A DNA stretch of 64,000 bases from Liopterus haemorrhoidalis (taxonomy: Eukaryota; Arthropoda; Insecta; Coleoptera; Dytiscidae). Below are positions 34,890 through 46,392 of the stretch, piece by piece (position 1 is the first letter of the stretch; each line of letters starts with the position of its first letter). A program made the position numbers and the translations under genes. The stretch is taken from assembly GCA_963971575.1 (NCBI GenBank), contig OZ020618.1:33272731-33336730 (forward strand), given 5' to 3'. A model generated the notes under the pieces. That model searched no databases and was not told the DNA's origin. It saw only the letters and a list, made by a program, of their open reading frames with translations.

Positions 34890-34901
34890 ATATATGTATT
34901 T

Positions 34902-36015
34902 GTCAATAGGGAAAAATTGCTAAGCGATATGACATCTGGCGGGATTTTAAGCAACTACAGAAATAGACATTCTATCGAGCTTTTTACATTGGGATATTTG
35001 GAATCAAAATATATTTTTGCATTTTACTATAGTTTTGTTGTTATTATATTGTTATATTGTTACGTTTTGTTAAGTTTTACGTTATTTATATTATTTTAAA
35101 ATCAGTTTTAAATTGTTTTTTACTGTGATCAAGTGATAATAAGTGAAAATAACCTTAAACTAAAGTGGAAGACAAGACAAAAATCATATCGAAGTCGAAC
35201 TATTATTGCTGTGTACCTGAGTGTAATTCGTGGATTAAAAGAAATCCATTTCAACCTAAAAAAATCTAACCTAAATAACCTAAATAACCTAAAAAATCCA
35301 TTTCAACCTAAAAAATTAATAAAAACATGCCTAAAATTTTTCTTATTTATTAATATTTGATGTTATAATATTTCACTGATTACCCTGCATAAAACACGTA
35401 TTGATATTGATATACAGCGCAGCGATCTTAAAATTTTTTCCCTATTACAGTTAGTTATTTTCTCTTTCTCTGACATAAATTATTTTTTGATTTAACCTGG
35501 AATTAACGGCTGCTAGGTTAGTCAGGATGATAAAATTGCTCATCATTTCTAGGAAAAATATTTAATAACCATAAGTATTTTATCATCTTCAGAAATAGAA
35601 TGTATATATTACAGTTATAAACCTGCAATTTATTAATAAAATATTTATTTTGATTTGATTCAATTTATTTAGTTTATTAATAACTTCTTTGCCTATTCAC
35701 CTGTTATGACAATGAATTTCTTTTCTAAATAACATTAATAATTATCCTTGAATTGTTCTGCAATATATTTTGATCTACTCATTTCTGAGTAATGAGTAGT
35801 GTTAAAGACCTAGAAAAATAAAAAATTAATGTTAAAAAATACATACCGAAATTAATTTTAGTAAGATCTTATTTTGAAAATATTGTATTATTTGTAAAAA
35901 TATTCTGATTATGTACTGATACTGACATGTACCCATATTATGACTCAATATTTTATAGCCCTCTTCAAATGTATATCCATGAATATAATATAAATGCGAA
36001 CCAATCTTTATATAG
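34902..36015. other. AT-rich stretch without recognised gene
   Basis: A direct repeat CCATTTCAACCTAAAAAA occurs at about 35248 and 35298, separated by CTAACCTAAATAA units. It also holds a copy of the right end of the MITE family of 26259 (35427-35446). Short open frames have no recognisable domain. Confidence 0.45.
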
Positions 36016-36360
36016 GGGAACCTGTTAAAATAACAACTACAACAAGTACATCAACAGTAGCAACTGGCTAATAGCCAGAGCAGCTAAAGCCAACAAATAA
36101 AAGGAAAAAACAGTAGCAACAACCAAGTAAACCAAGGAAAACAACGAAAACTACAAAAGATGAGACGTTTTCGTTGTTTTCCTTGTTTTCTTTGGTTGTT
36201 GCTACTGTTGATATACTTGTTGTAGATGTTATTTTAACAGGTTCCTCTAAAATAACATCTACAACAAGTACATCAACAGTAGCAACAACCAAAGAAATCA
36301 ATAAAAACGTCTCATCTTTGTAGTTTTCGTTATTTTCATTTGGTTGTTGTTTGACCGCAT
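36016..36360. repeat. alternating inverted repeats
   Basis: A 50-bp segment (36016-36064, AACCTGTTAAAATAACA...ACAGTAGCAAC) occurs inverted at 36197-36246 and again direct at 36250-36300. A second inverted pair (GAAAACTACAAAAGATGAGA near 36145 against 36305-36345) is interleaved. The region can fold into competing hairpins. Confidence 0.85.
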
Positions 36361-36751
36361 ATGATACATCGTATGCTCTCAGGTAAGAGATATCCATGAC
36401 GACGTTCACCTTTATGAATATCTTCATTAATAATAATATAATAATATTTATTTATTAGCGTTTAGATTTATGACTTTCAAGGATCCACATTTAACAAACT
36501 GCATTTTAACAATGTTTCAGTCATAAACATACATATCGCTTTTATATAACTGTTCAGATCAAGTCTCCAAAACTCACATATAAATATAACTTATCCTACA
36601 CGATTCCGACACGGCTTTCGAGAAGGCACGGCTGACAGTCCAACGGTCAAGCCTCAAAAAACCACATCTTTTTACATCAGGTTTCAGTGAAAGTCGGCTG
36701 GTCGTACTTTCAAGGTCAAAGTGTCACAAATATGACGTAGCTCCACTACTG

Positions 36752-37222
36752 ACATTTAAAGTCCGTATTACACTATAAAAGCAACCAAAATAACTAGATC
36801 TGGTTTGTCCTTACCAAAAAGAACAGCTTATACCTGTCTCATTCTGTAATACGTAACTAGATCTGGTTACTTTGGTTACTGTTGTTTATTGTAATATGTT
36901 GTATTCGCAATATTTTGATATTTTATTATTATGGGGAAATATAACCGTCTCTCTTTTTTTTTGCATTCTACACTTTTCATATAATGGTAGTTAAAAGATT
37001 TTAGTTTAGTTTATTTCTACAACCGTTCAACATGTCATCAGTGCCTTGAGATATTGTTGTTGCAATACTAAAGAGTCGTTCTGATTGATTATTGTAGTAT
37101 TTCCTGATACGCACTCGACTAAATTATACAGTTAGCTGCTGGCTTTTGATCGAAAAAAAGGCTAACTGCTTTTAAAAAATAATTTTTCTGTAACATATTT
37201 TAAATAATGTATTTCCGTGCAA
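36752..37222 (-). repeat. right arm of the 3.2-kb inverted-repeat element
   Basis: Inverted copy of 33985-34527 without the 65-bp insertion. From 36888 on it is part of the tandem duplication, so a third copy lies at 41324-41658. Confidence 0.7.
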
Positions 37223-37705
37223 AATATCTGTTGTGGTTGGTCTTGGACAAGTGCGTTATCAATGAAACGTCATACCTGTTTTCCTGTTAAGTGTTCGTAA
37301 ATTTTTCAGTTAGTTGGTTGTTTTTTTTAACTGGTTAGGATAGGAAATCCCCGTTTCAGTTTAAAAACAAAAAAAAGTTATTGATTAAATTAATATATTT
37401 GGTGGGTGGGTGGGGCTTCGGATTTTATATCAACAAACTTAATATTAGGGTAAGAATAAGTTAAAAATCATATGAATTATTATTTTATTTATTTATTTTT
37501 AAGGATACATTATTTGTGACAATATTCTATTTACATATAAATGTTAAGAAAATTAAATATACATAAGTGTATTTCATTTATTGTTTATTTAGGGGTGCTT
37601 CAGATGCTAGGATCATTAGCACCCAGCAATCTTATATATTTCAAAATGTGTACATATATACCTTTTATAAGACTACTATATAATACAAATTATTAATAAG
37701 TGTAT

Positions 37706-37837
37706 TTACTTAAATAATAATAATTTCTTAACTCTACGGCGAATGTGATTTCTTATCTTACGTAATGTTTGAGGTGCTTCCTCAAAATATTTATCTGCAC
37801 ATTGTATTTGCTTAAATTTCTTGTAATATTCGATCAT
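37706..37837 (-). CDS. 43-aa basic ORF downstream of the polymerase
   Basis: ATG 37837 to TAA 37706. Contains LRKIRNHIRRRVKKLLL, an amphipathic basic helix. Identical copy at 42142-42273 through the duplication. No family recognised; it may be the end of the degenerate frame upstream. Position 3' of polB on the same strand is the only context. Confidence 0.3.
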   Translation of the reverse strand: MIEYYKKFKQIQCADKYFEEAPQTLRKIRNHIRRRVKKLLLFK

Positions 37838-37963
37838 TTGGAGCTCATAATTAGTTCAAGGTGCTAAACTCAACCTTCGGGTATTATACAAAACGAAAAT
37901 TCTTTGGGGTCTTTACCGGTAAATTTTTGTAGCACTCGTAGACTAAGGTTATAAATCTCGTCC

Positions 37964-38149
37964 TCAATTTTTACACAGAAATGTAAAAATGGGGAAACGT
38001 ATACTATAATGCCGCTGATGTCCCATTATTATTTCTGCATTATTCTCCAATTTTTTTTTTGTTTGGTCCTCACAAAACATTAGAGCCGCTGGTAAACACG
38101 CCCCATAATTTCCCTCATCTAGAAGACCCCGTGAAATTATTCCACTCAA
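37964..38149 (-). pseudogene. degenerate Polinton ORF fragment
   Basis: 61 codons with GLLDEGNYGACLPAALMF. Similarity of style continues in another frame downstream (37870-37980), suggesting a frameshifted small gene 3' of the polymerase. Duplicate at 42400-42585. Product unknown. Confidence 0.3.
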
Positions 38150-38206
38150 AATAGAGACTTGGGTCTTGATAAAACCATTTTGAGATTGTTTTTAAAATGA
38201 GAAAAC

Positions 38207-41200
38207 TTATAAGAGACAAGGCTTTTTGTACCCGTAAGGTACCGAATCATATCCTTCAAATTTTCTCTTGTTTGAAGTTGGCTTAAATATTTTGTCCTCG
38301 TCACGCGTTACAACTTCGTGGGTGTCTGTTCTTCGAATAGCTTTGTAAGCTATTTTCCTAGCTGGTGCGTCGTTTTGGATCATATTTTTCAGCGTGTTGA
38401 AATTTACATCCTTTGACACCTCATGATTGATGCAGATACCCTTTACCTTGCAAACCTCGTGATATTGTTCTGATGTTGGGGAGTATACGATGTAAGCATA
38501 ATTCTTTGGTCCTCCAGAGGCGAATTCTTTAATATAGCTGCCCGGGTCATAGCTCGATCATTCATCTGTCATATCACCTACACAGGTACCTAGTTCAGGG
38601 TCAACATCACCTTTTCTTGAAATGAAAATGACAGAGTCTGTATCGTAATACAAGACCCTGTCACCGAGCTGATCTAAATAATTATATAATTGAATACGGG
38701 CCATTGTTGTAGTGAATGCCGCGAGGCAGACATTGGCAGTTGACAAACTATCAGCGCATTCCCCCTTGTACTCATAATTGACAATGAGTGTGTTCTCATT
38801 TACGGGTAGAACCGTATTCACTATAATGGAGGGGTTTGTCATCATATCGAAGAATTCATCAGTTCTATTAATAATTTTAGTTTTTGGTTGGTTTTCCCTC
38901 TGCCCCAGTTTACCCCAAAATGAGTTTAACATTAATTTGGCTAGCGCTCTCAAACCCGGGTTTTCTACAATTTCTCCAAATTCTAACTTGATGCCTTCAG
39001 ATTTTAGAAATTGTTCGATATAATCTAACTTCTCTTCATGAGTTTTACAGTTTTTAGGCCACCCTGAAGCCTGTTGTTTGATTTTTAAAAATTTATTTAT
39101 CATGCCGGTAAACAACCCATCGATTTGTTTTACCGAATCGTACTGATCTACATTATATTTCCAGATCTCAAAAGTTTCCAAAATCTCGTACCCTTTTTCG
39201 AGAGCCTTTATAACTTCGTCTATCACCCACGTACTCGATAAGGCTCTTTCCTCCACACCGTGGGTACATTCTAAATTTTGAACCTGATCGGCGCAGGTGC
39301 GACAGAGTGTGAATATTAGTTTGTTGTTTAATTTTAGGGGTAATACAGGGTGATATAAATTTTGTGGCGGTAGAATTTTACATTTAATTATCCCGTTAAT
39401 ATTTGATAGTTCTGTGGGGCATTCTTTACCGATATACACAGTGGGGTGTCCAACGGGGAATTTCCCGTATTTACATACAAATGGGTATAGAGAACACACG
39501 TCAATGTATTTAATTTCCTCACCCTCTTTCGCTTTGTAATATGTCTTAGTGTTTCCTGTGCGACCGCCATAAAAAGCATCTCTAGGATTTAAGGGCGCTT
39601 CACTGATGAGCGGATGGTTTTCTGTGTGGGTCAGTATTTCAGGTTTTGACCGAAGTTCCCTAATGAATTGGCATTCCCACATTTCTATGACGTCATACCC
39701 CATTTTTTTTATTCTTTCTGATCTGGCGATTGTCGACTCGTACCGAAGATTTGGCGTTTCTGTTGGATTATCAGACAGCGGCTTATCTCTATTGTATTTG
39801 AAACATTTCAAACACCCGTGAAAATAACAACCGTGGAATTCAAATACTTGATTGGTTTTTTCACAATAACCATCAACCTTTAGTCCACCTAACCTAACTT
39901 CCTTTTGTTTGGCGGCGTGTAAGATATTAATTTTTCGTATTTGTTCTTCCCACACAAGCCATTGAGTTGCAATTTTTGACTGGTTATCTCGAAAACGATA
40001 ACCACCCTTTGGAATGATTCCAACTGTATTAGTTTTTAAAGAGTTTCTGCGGTATACCTTATTGCAGGCAGAAGCGATTGTGCATGCCTCTGTAAACGGA
40101 CAGACATTTCCCGTGCTAATTAATTGCTCTCTGAATTTAATACAGGCCTGGGCTAGAATATCAACATCGGAGATGCAGTAATCAACAAGATCGCGCTGCA
40201 TATTAAATTCATCGTCTTTATGTTTGTGATACCATTCTAAAAACCTGCCTCTATCCTCGGGTTTCATTGTGTCGGGGCTGTAATATGAAAGCGGGGGAAG
40301 AAGACCGATATAATTTTCGTTTTCTACTGTATTAAATAGATGCGGAAAGTACCCCTTTTTTGTCTCCTCACCGAGTCCAAAAGCTTTCGGTAGCTTTGAT
40401 AGCGCCATTGGAAAATAGTTGAGCGAGTCTAAAAATTTTATATTTCCTAAAGTCATCGAGATAATTTTAGTCCCGCGCATGATAAGTTCGGGTGTTAAAT
40501 CGGTTTTGGTTAAAATATAATTTAATATGAATTGGTGGTCGAAAGCCTGACCATTGTGGGCAATTACAACTACTTGTTTGAATTGTTTTCTTAAATGTAA
40601 AATGTGATTTAAAAATGTTTCTATAATATTAGTTTTAATTATTTTTGTTTTAAAACTGCAGTTTTGACAAAATAATAAACTACTTTCATTTATACAAATA
40701 TGACAGGCCTGTTTAAGTATGCAAAGGTTTGGTTCATGTTCTACTGTACATTGATCAATAATTTTTTCTTGGCGAGTCTCTAGGTCATAAAAAATAAACA
40801 GAAAGTCATCGATCTTGGGGCTTCCTGTATCCGGTTGCATGTAACACAGGTGATCTTGAGATACGTGTTTTCGACATATCTTACAGTATACCTCATTGCA
40901 GTAGTGCGCTCTATCCTTTTTTATTGTTTTCAAACAGGCGTTGCAGCTTACAATTTGTATTTTAAACTGTATTTTTTCCCAGAGAATTAATTTTAATATG
41001 GTTATCGAAGCAAGACTGGCTTTTGAACCAACGATTACAGTCCGAGCATTTAGATTTGATACCTGGTGAGCAGGCTGGTGATTGTTGACAGGCTTGACAT
41101 GATCCACCACATCTATGCTTGTTTTTATGATCGTGCGGTACGTGACATTGTTCGCAATAATAATTGCAACAGAAGGCTGCGGTTAAAGACGTTATAACGT

Positions 41201-41294
41201 TATAATGACCCTTATGATATAATAAGTTCAGAGAACAACCATCATTACCACCCTCAAACATAATTTTTCTTCCTTTGTAACCGTACTGATACAC
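38207..41294 (-). pseudogene. Polinton protein-primed DNA polymerase B, copy A (lacks N-terminus)
   Basis: Zinc-finger frame 41294-40962 (paired Cys: CEQCHVPH, CGGSCQAC, CSDCNRWF) shifts frame near 41000 into the 850-codon frame 41110-38558. In that frame the motifs are: Exo I D109/E111 (FYDLETR), Exo II N186-D191 (AHNGQAFD), Exo III Y311/D315 (YCISD), palm motif A at 537-543 (DVCSLYP), motif B at 725-736 (NSFWGKLG) and motif C at 822-827 (YDTDSV). A Cys/His insert FHGCYFHGCLKC lies at 424-436. A TGA at 38558-38560 interrupts the frame, which continues unchanged to 38207. All catalytic residues remain. The N-terminal 200 residues exist only beside copy B. Known role: replication primed by a terminal protein. 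Confidence 0.93.
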
Positions 41295-41323
41295 ACAAAT
41301 TTTGTATTTATTACCAAAGTATT

Positions 41324-43887
41324 ATTGTAATATGTTGTATTCGCAATATTTTGATATTTTATTATTATGGGGAAATATAACCGTCTCTCTTTTTTTTTGC
41401 ATTCTACACTTTTCATATAATGGTAGTTAAAAGATTTTAGTTTAGTTTATTTCTACAACCGTTCAACATGTCATCAGTGCCTTGAGATATTGTTGTTGCA
41501 ATACTAAAGAGTCGTTCTGATTGATTATTGTAGTATTTCCTGATACGCACTCGACTAAATTATACAGTTAGCTGCTGGCTTTTGATCGAAAAAAAGGCTA
41601 ACTGCTTTTAAAAAATAATTTTTCTGTAACATATTTTAAATAATGTATTTCCGTGCAAAATATCTGTTGTGGTTGGTCTTGGACAAGTGCGTTATCAATG
41701 AAACGTCATACCTGTTTTCCTGTTAAGTGTTCGTAAATTTTTCAGTTAGTTGGTTGTTTTTTTTAACTGGTTAGGATAGGAAATCCCCGTTTCAGTTTAA
41801 AAACAAAAAAAAGTTATTGATTAAATTAATATATTTGGTGGGTGGGTGGGGCTTCGGATTTTATATCAACAAACTTAATATTAGGGTAAGAATAAGTTAA
41901 AAATCATATGAATTATTATTTTATTTATTTATTTTTAAGGATACATTATTTGTGACAATATTCTATTTACATATAAATGTTAAGAAAATTAAATATACAT
42001 AAGTGTATTTCATTTATTGTTTATTTAGGGGTGCTTCAGATGCTAGGATCATTAGCACCCAGCAATCTTATATATTTCAAAATGTGTACATATATACCTT
42101 TTATAAGACTACTATATAATACAAATTATTAATAAGTGTATTTACTTAAATAATAATAATTTCTTAACTCTACGGCGAATGTGATTTCTTATCTTACGTA
42201 ATGTTTGAGGTGCTTCCTCAAAATATTTATCTGCACATTGTATTTGCTTAAATTTCTTGTAATATTCGATCATTTGGAGCTCATAATTAGTTCAAGGTGC
42301 TAAACTCAACCTTCGGGTATTATACAAAACGAAAATTCTTTGGGGTCTTTACCGGTAAATTTTTGTAGCACTCGTAGACTAAGGTTATAAATCTCGTCCT
42401 CAATTTTTACACAGAAATGTAAAAATGGGGAAACGTATACTATAATGCCGCTGATGTCCCATTATTATTTCTGCATTATTCTCCAATTTTTTTTTTGTTT
42501 GGTCCTCACAAAACATTAGAGCCGCTGGTAAACACGCCCCATAATTTCCCTCATCTAGAAGACCCCGTGAAATTATTCCACTCAAAATAGAGACTTGGGT
42601 CTTGATAAAACCATTTTGAGATTGTTTTTAAAATGAGAAAACTTATAAGAGACAAGGCTTTTTGTACCCGTAAGGTACCGAATCATATCCTTCAAATTTT
42701 CTCTTGTTTGAAGTTGGCTTAAATATTTTGTCCTCGTCACGCGTTACAACTTCGTGGGTGTCTGTTCTTCGAATAGCTTTGTAAGCTATTTTCCTAGCTG
42801 GTGCGTCGTTTTGGATCATATTTTTCAGCGTGTTGAAATTTACATCCTTTGACACCTCATGATTGATGCAGATACCCTTTACCTTGCAAACCTCGTGATA
42901 TTGTTCTGATGTTGGGGATGTTTTTGTCTCCTCACCGAGTCCAAAAGCTTTCGGTAGCTTTGATAGCGCCATTGGAAAATAGTTGAGCGAGTCTAAAAAT
43001 TTTATATTTCCTAAAGTCATCGAGATAATTTTAGTCCCGCGCATGATAAGTTCGGGTGTTAAATCGGTTTTGGTTAAAATATAATTTAATATGAATTGGT
43101 GGTCGAAAGCCTGACCATTGTGGGCAATTACAACTACTTGTTTGAATTGTTTTCTTAAATGTAAAATGTGATTTAAAAATGTTTCTATAATATTAGTTTT
43201 AATTATTTTTGTTTTAAAACTGCAGTTTTGACAAAATAATAAACTACTTTCATTTATACAAATATGACAGGCCTGTTTAAGTATGCAAAGGTTTGGTTCA
43301 TGTTCTACTGTACATTGATCAATAATTTTTTCTTGGCGAGTCTCTAGGTCATAAAAAATAAACAGAAAGTCATCGATCTTGGGGCTTCCTGTATCCGGTT
43401 GCATGTAACACAGGTGATCTTGAGATACGTGTTTTCGACATATCTTACAGTATACCTCATTGCAGTAGTGCGCTCTATCCTTTTTTATTGTTTTCAAACA
43501 GGCGTTGCAGCTTACAATTTGTATTTTAAACTGTATTTTTTCCCAGAGAATTAATTTTAATATGGTTATCGAAGCAAGACTGGCTTTTGAACCAACGATT
43601 ACAGTCCGAGCATTTAGATTTGATACCTGGTGAGCAGGCTGGTGATTGTTGACAGGCTTGACATGATCCACCACATCTATGCTTGTTTTTATGATCGTGC
43701 GGTACGTGACATTGTTCGCAATAATAATTGCAACAGAAGGCTGCGGTTAAAGACGTTATAACGTTATAATGACCCTTATGATATAATAAGTTCAGAGAAC
43801 AACCATCATTACCACCCTCAAACATAATTTTTCTTCCTTTGTAACCGTACTGATACACACAAATTTTGTATTTATTACCAAAGTATT
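41324..43887. repeat. tandem duplication, copy B with 1.87-kb deletion
   Basis: Copy of 36888-41323 that lacks the equivalent of about 38483-40356. At the deletion point (42918-42920) two extra bases, TG, stand between the two parental ends, another end-joining mark. The offset to copy A changes from 4436 to 2564. Confidence 0.92.
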
Positions 43888-44495
43888 GTTGAAATTGTTG
43901 TAGTTCTGGTATACCCGCTCCCTCCTCAGGGATGTCGATGCGTGCGTCTGAATTTTGCCGATATCTCGGCGAACTTTCCTGTATTCTGGGTCCTTTTGAG
44001 CGTGTGCAATTAACACCACCAACGCTCGAGCCAAACAGAGATGGTCTTTGTTGTTGATGGTGACAATTCCCTTACGCGCTGCGCACTCTTCATAGAATGT
44101 GTCATATTTGCTAGACCTCTTTCCTGTTCCGGTGGGGAGTTTTACAGTTGTTACACCGAGGCAGAATGTGTCGGTATTCAGTCCGCTAGAGTTCGATTGG
44201 AATATACCCGCAAGCACATTCCAGACGTCATCCACCGTTACATCTGAGGCGGGAAGGAATTTTTCCACCCCGAACCCTTCTTAAAATCTTTGCTGCAGAA
44301 TGTGAACTCCACGAGGTCTGATGGTTCAACATCTGCAGTAGCGTGCAGAATGATATCTTCAATGGCGCTACGTACCCAAACAACTGGATTTTTATTTTTT
44401 GGTACCGGTTTAATATTAAATTCAACCGTTCGCCCCTTGACGTTGAAACGCTTGATTTGTTTTTCAAAATCTTTCAGAATCGTAAATTTTTTCAT
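42643..44495 (-). pseudogene. Polinton DNA polymerase B, copy B (N-terminus plus exonuclease part)
   Basis: Carries the original N-terminus: 44495-44238 (IKPVPKNKNPVVW, FTFCSKDFKK), then after a frameshift near 44265 a region with CLARALVVLIAH, then a further shift near 43950, then the zinc-finger frame 43858-43526 and the final frame from 43674. Exo I and Exo II are kept. The deletion then removes Exo III, all palm motifs and most of the C-terminus, but joins in frame to the last 90 residues, giving a 343-codon ORF (43674-42643). No polymerase activity is possible. The frameshift shared with copy A predates the duplication. Confidence 0.9.
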
Positions 44496-44627
44496 GATAA
44501 TTTTATTCGTCTATCAACTGTCTTCATCGAGGTTTGAATAATGACTGATAAGACGACCGCCATTGATCCCTATTCATACCCCTCTACCTAGACACCGGAC
44601 GGACGGAATAGAGATAAAAATACTTTG
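44496..44627. other. polymerase upstream region
   Basis: 132 bp between the polB start and the Gypsy insertion. It would have held the polB promoter; no clear element beyond AT-rich boxes (ATAAAAATA near 44613). Confidence 0.4.
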
Positions 44628-46327
44628 TGTTACCGCCGATAGCTCGTGATCGGCTTGTCACACCGCGATCTATCGTACATCATTTTTATCCCCGAGACAT
44701 GATCTATCGATCGCGACCCGTAAAACCACTGTACCATCGCATCTTCATCAAGATCCAGGAATTCCACGAGAATAAGGTTCATTTTCGCAAGACTGGGCGC
44801 GGCCTAGCGCTCTCATTGGCCAGAACCTTACCCTCTCCAGTTTTCACTCAGCTCACCTATAAATACTGGCGTGTTTTCACACTCCGGGAGACTCTATCGA
44901 CAACCACACGAGACGACAGAACTTCAAGCTCTCCACAACAACAACAACAACAGATCCACAAGGCTTCTAGACCTCCAAGACTCGCTCTCCAGCGAGTCCA
45001 ACGATAGCGTGAGCTTGCGCTCGCTTCCTAGATCTCGCTAGACAAACAGCAAGAGACGCGTTTCCGTTCGCCTTCAGCGAACCCGACTCCCAAGAGCAGA
45101 GCCGCCGCCTTCCGCCGCGCTCGCTCGGGCCACACCTCGCTTCGCTACAGCAGAGTTGTCGCCTACAGAAGCAGCAGAGCCGCCGCCTTCCGCCGCGCTC
45201 GCTCGGGCCACACCTCGCTTCGCTACAGCAGAGTTGTCGCCTACAGACGCAGCAGAGCCGCCGCCATCAGCCGCCGCTCGCTCAGGCCGCCCTCGCTTCG
45301 CTACAGCCGAGACGCCGCCTACAGAACCAGCTTCGCTCTCCAGCGAACCAGCAGAGCCGCCGCCTTCCGCTGCCGCTCGCTACCGACACATCGTCAGCCA
45401 TCCACACTGTTCCACGCTGGCCCGCCGTCGAGGAAAGCCATCGTTGCGCCGCTACCGTGAGCGGACAGCCTTCCGACGCCGCCTCCGACCAGTCAACAAG
45501 GTCCCAACCTACTCCAAGGTGCCCCGGTTCACGCAGCGTCAGCTGTGGCTCAACGCCGACCCGCGAGCACGCCTGTTCGCGCCGCCGACGCCACCACCAG
45601 CTCAATCGCACGCCGCCCGCAGCGACCCTCGCCTTGTGAGGACCAGAACACCACAGCACGCCGGCCCCAATCCGAGCGTAGCACCCACCATCAGCTTGCT
45701 GCCCACACGCACGACCACTGCCGCCTCCACTGTGCGTAGCCACGCACGGCCACCAACTCCAGGACGCCCAGTGTCGTACACACCGCCGTTGACGTCGCGA
45801 CGCCCGCAGAGCTCCACGCCAACCGCCGCACCCACACGCAGCATCACAACACCACAGCAGGAACTCCTCGACGCCATCTTCGGCCCGATATCGCCGTCAC
45901 CGTCGACATCGCCTGCCAACACACCGCTGACCTCCTGGTCACCCATCCAAACCCTACCACCGCTCAGAAGCCCGCCTCCACAGGCGTACAGGCGCAATCC
46001 CCGACGGCGCCTGGACTTCTAAGCAAACCACATCCATATTCACCAACCCCTACATGTTTCTTCAAATCATCTACCTTTTCTTTTGTTTCAATGACTCATA
46101 CAAATGTATTATCGACTTTTTAATTACAATAAATGTATAAACATATTTGTTTTGTTTCAATTGCACTCTTCCTTGGGGTAAACACTCTCTTTCAGACGCT
46201 TAGTGCGACCAGTTTCTACCATCTCCGTCTAGCGGCATACTGTCAACCCAGCTCGTGAGCTAGCCTGGGTCCTGTGTTCAGGGTAGTGACCTGTGGATCT
46301 TATCCTGGGGATCTACCTCCTGCAACA
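44628..46327 (+). repeat. 5' LTR of the complete Gypsy
   Basis: TATAAATA at 44858-44865 is a probable promoter, and AATAAA at 46128-46133 a polyadenylation signal. Three tandem 78-bp units start at 45099, 45177 and 45255. A GC-rich part from 45040 to 46022 is open in one frame for over 320 codons. Ends CTGCAACA. Confidence 0.93.
45042..46022 (+). other. long open frame inside the LTR (no ATG)
   Basis: Pro/Ala/Arg-rich frame without any Met codon in its main 288-codon part, containing in-frame 26-codon repeats (EPPPSAALARATPRFATAE) and a tail PRRRLDF. The 3' LTR has the same frame (51592-52458), with about ten amino-acid differences and no stop. Overlapping open frames on the other strand indicate that GC-rich composition alone may explain it. 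Confidence 0.3.
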
Positions 46328-46349
46328 TTTTGGCGCCCCTGCGTGGGGC
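46328..46349 (+). promoter_or_regulatory. primer-binding site
   Basis: TTTTGGCGCCCCTGCGTGGG begins right at the LTR end. It resembles the TGGCGCCC-type primer sites of many LTR elements. The tRNA is not assigned. Confidence 0.6.
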
Positions 46350-46392
46350 CTCCGAGACACTCAGTTCGAAACTGAGAACATCCACGGACAAT

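Larger units (their letters stand above)
36888..41323. repeat. tandem duplication, copy A (4436 bp)
   Basis: Exactly 4436 bp separates matching points of copies A and B (for example 37964 and 42400). The copies look identical over long stretches, so the event is recent. At the junction 41321-41326 only 2 bp (TT) are shared by both parent ends, indicating end joining rather than recombination between repeats. Confidence 0.92.

Noticed and set aside
35180..35260. Possible THAP-type zinc finger start (CCVPECNSW in one frame)
   Set aside because: Only one Cys pair, followed at once by stops and direct repeats; too short to support.
36068..36427. 119-codon minus-strand frame
   Set aside because: Its sequence comes from the alternating inverted repeats (VVVATVDVLVVDV-like repeats); not a credible protein.
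45282..45743. Minus-strand 153-codon frame in the LTR
   Set aside because: Shadow of GC-rich sequence, no domain; similar shadows occur in other frames.
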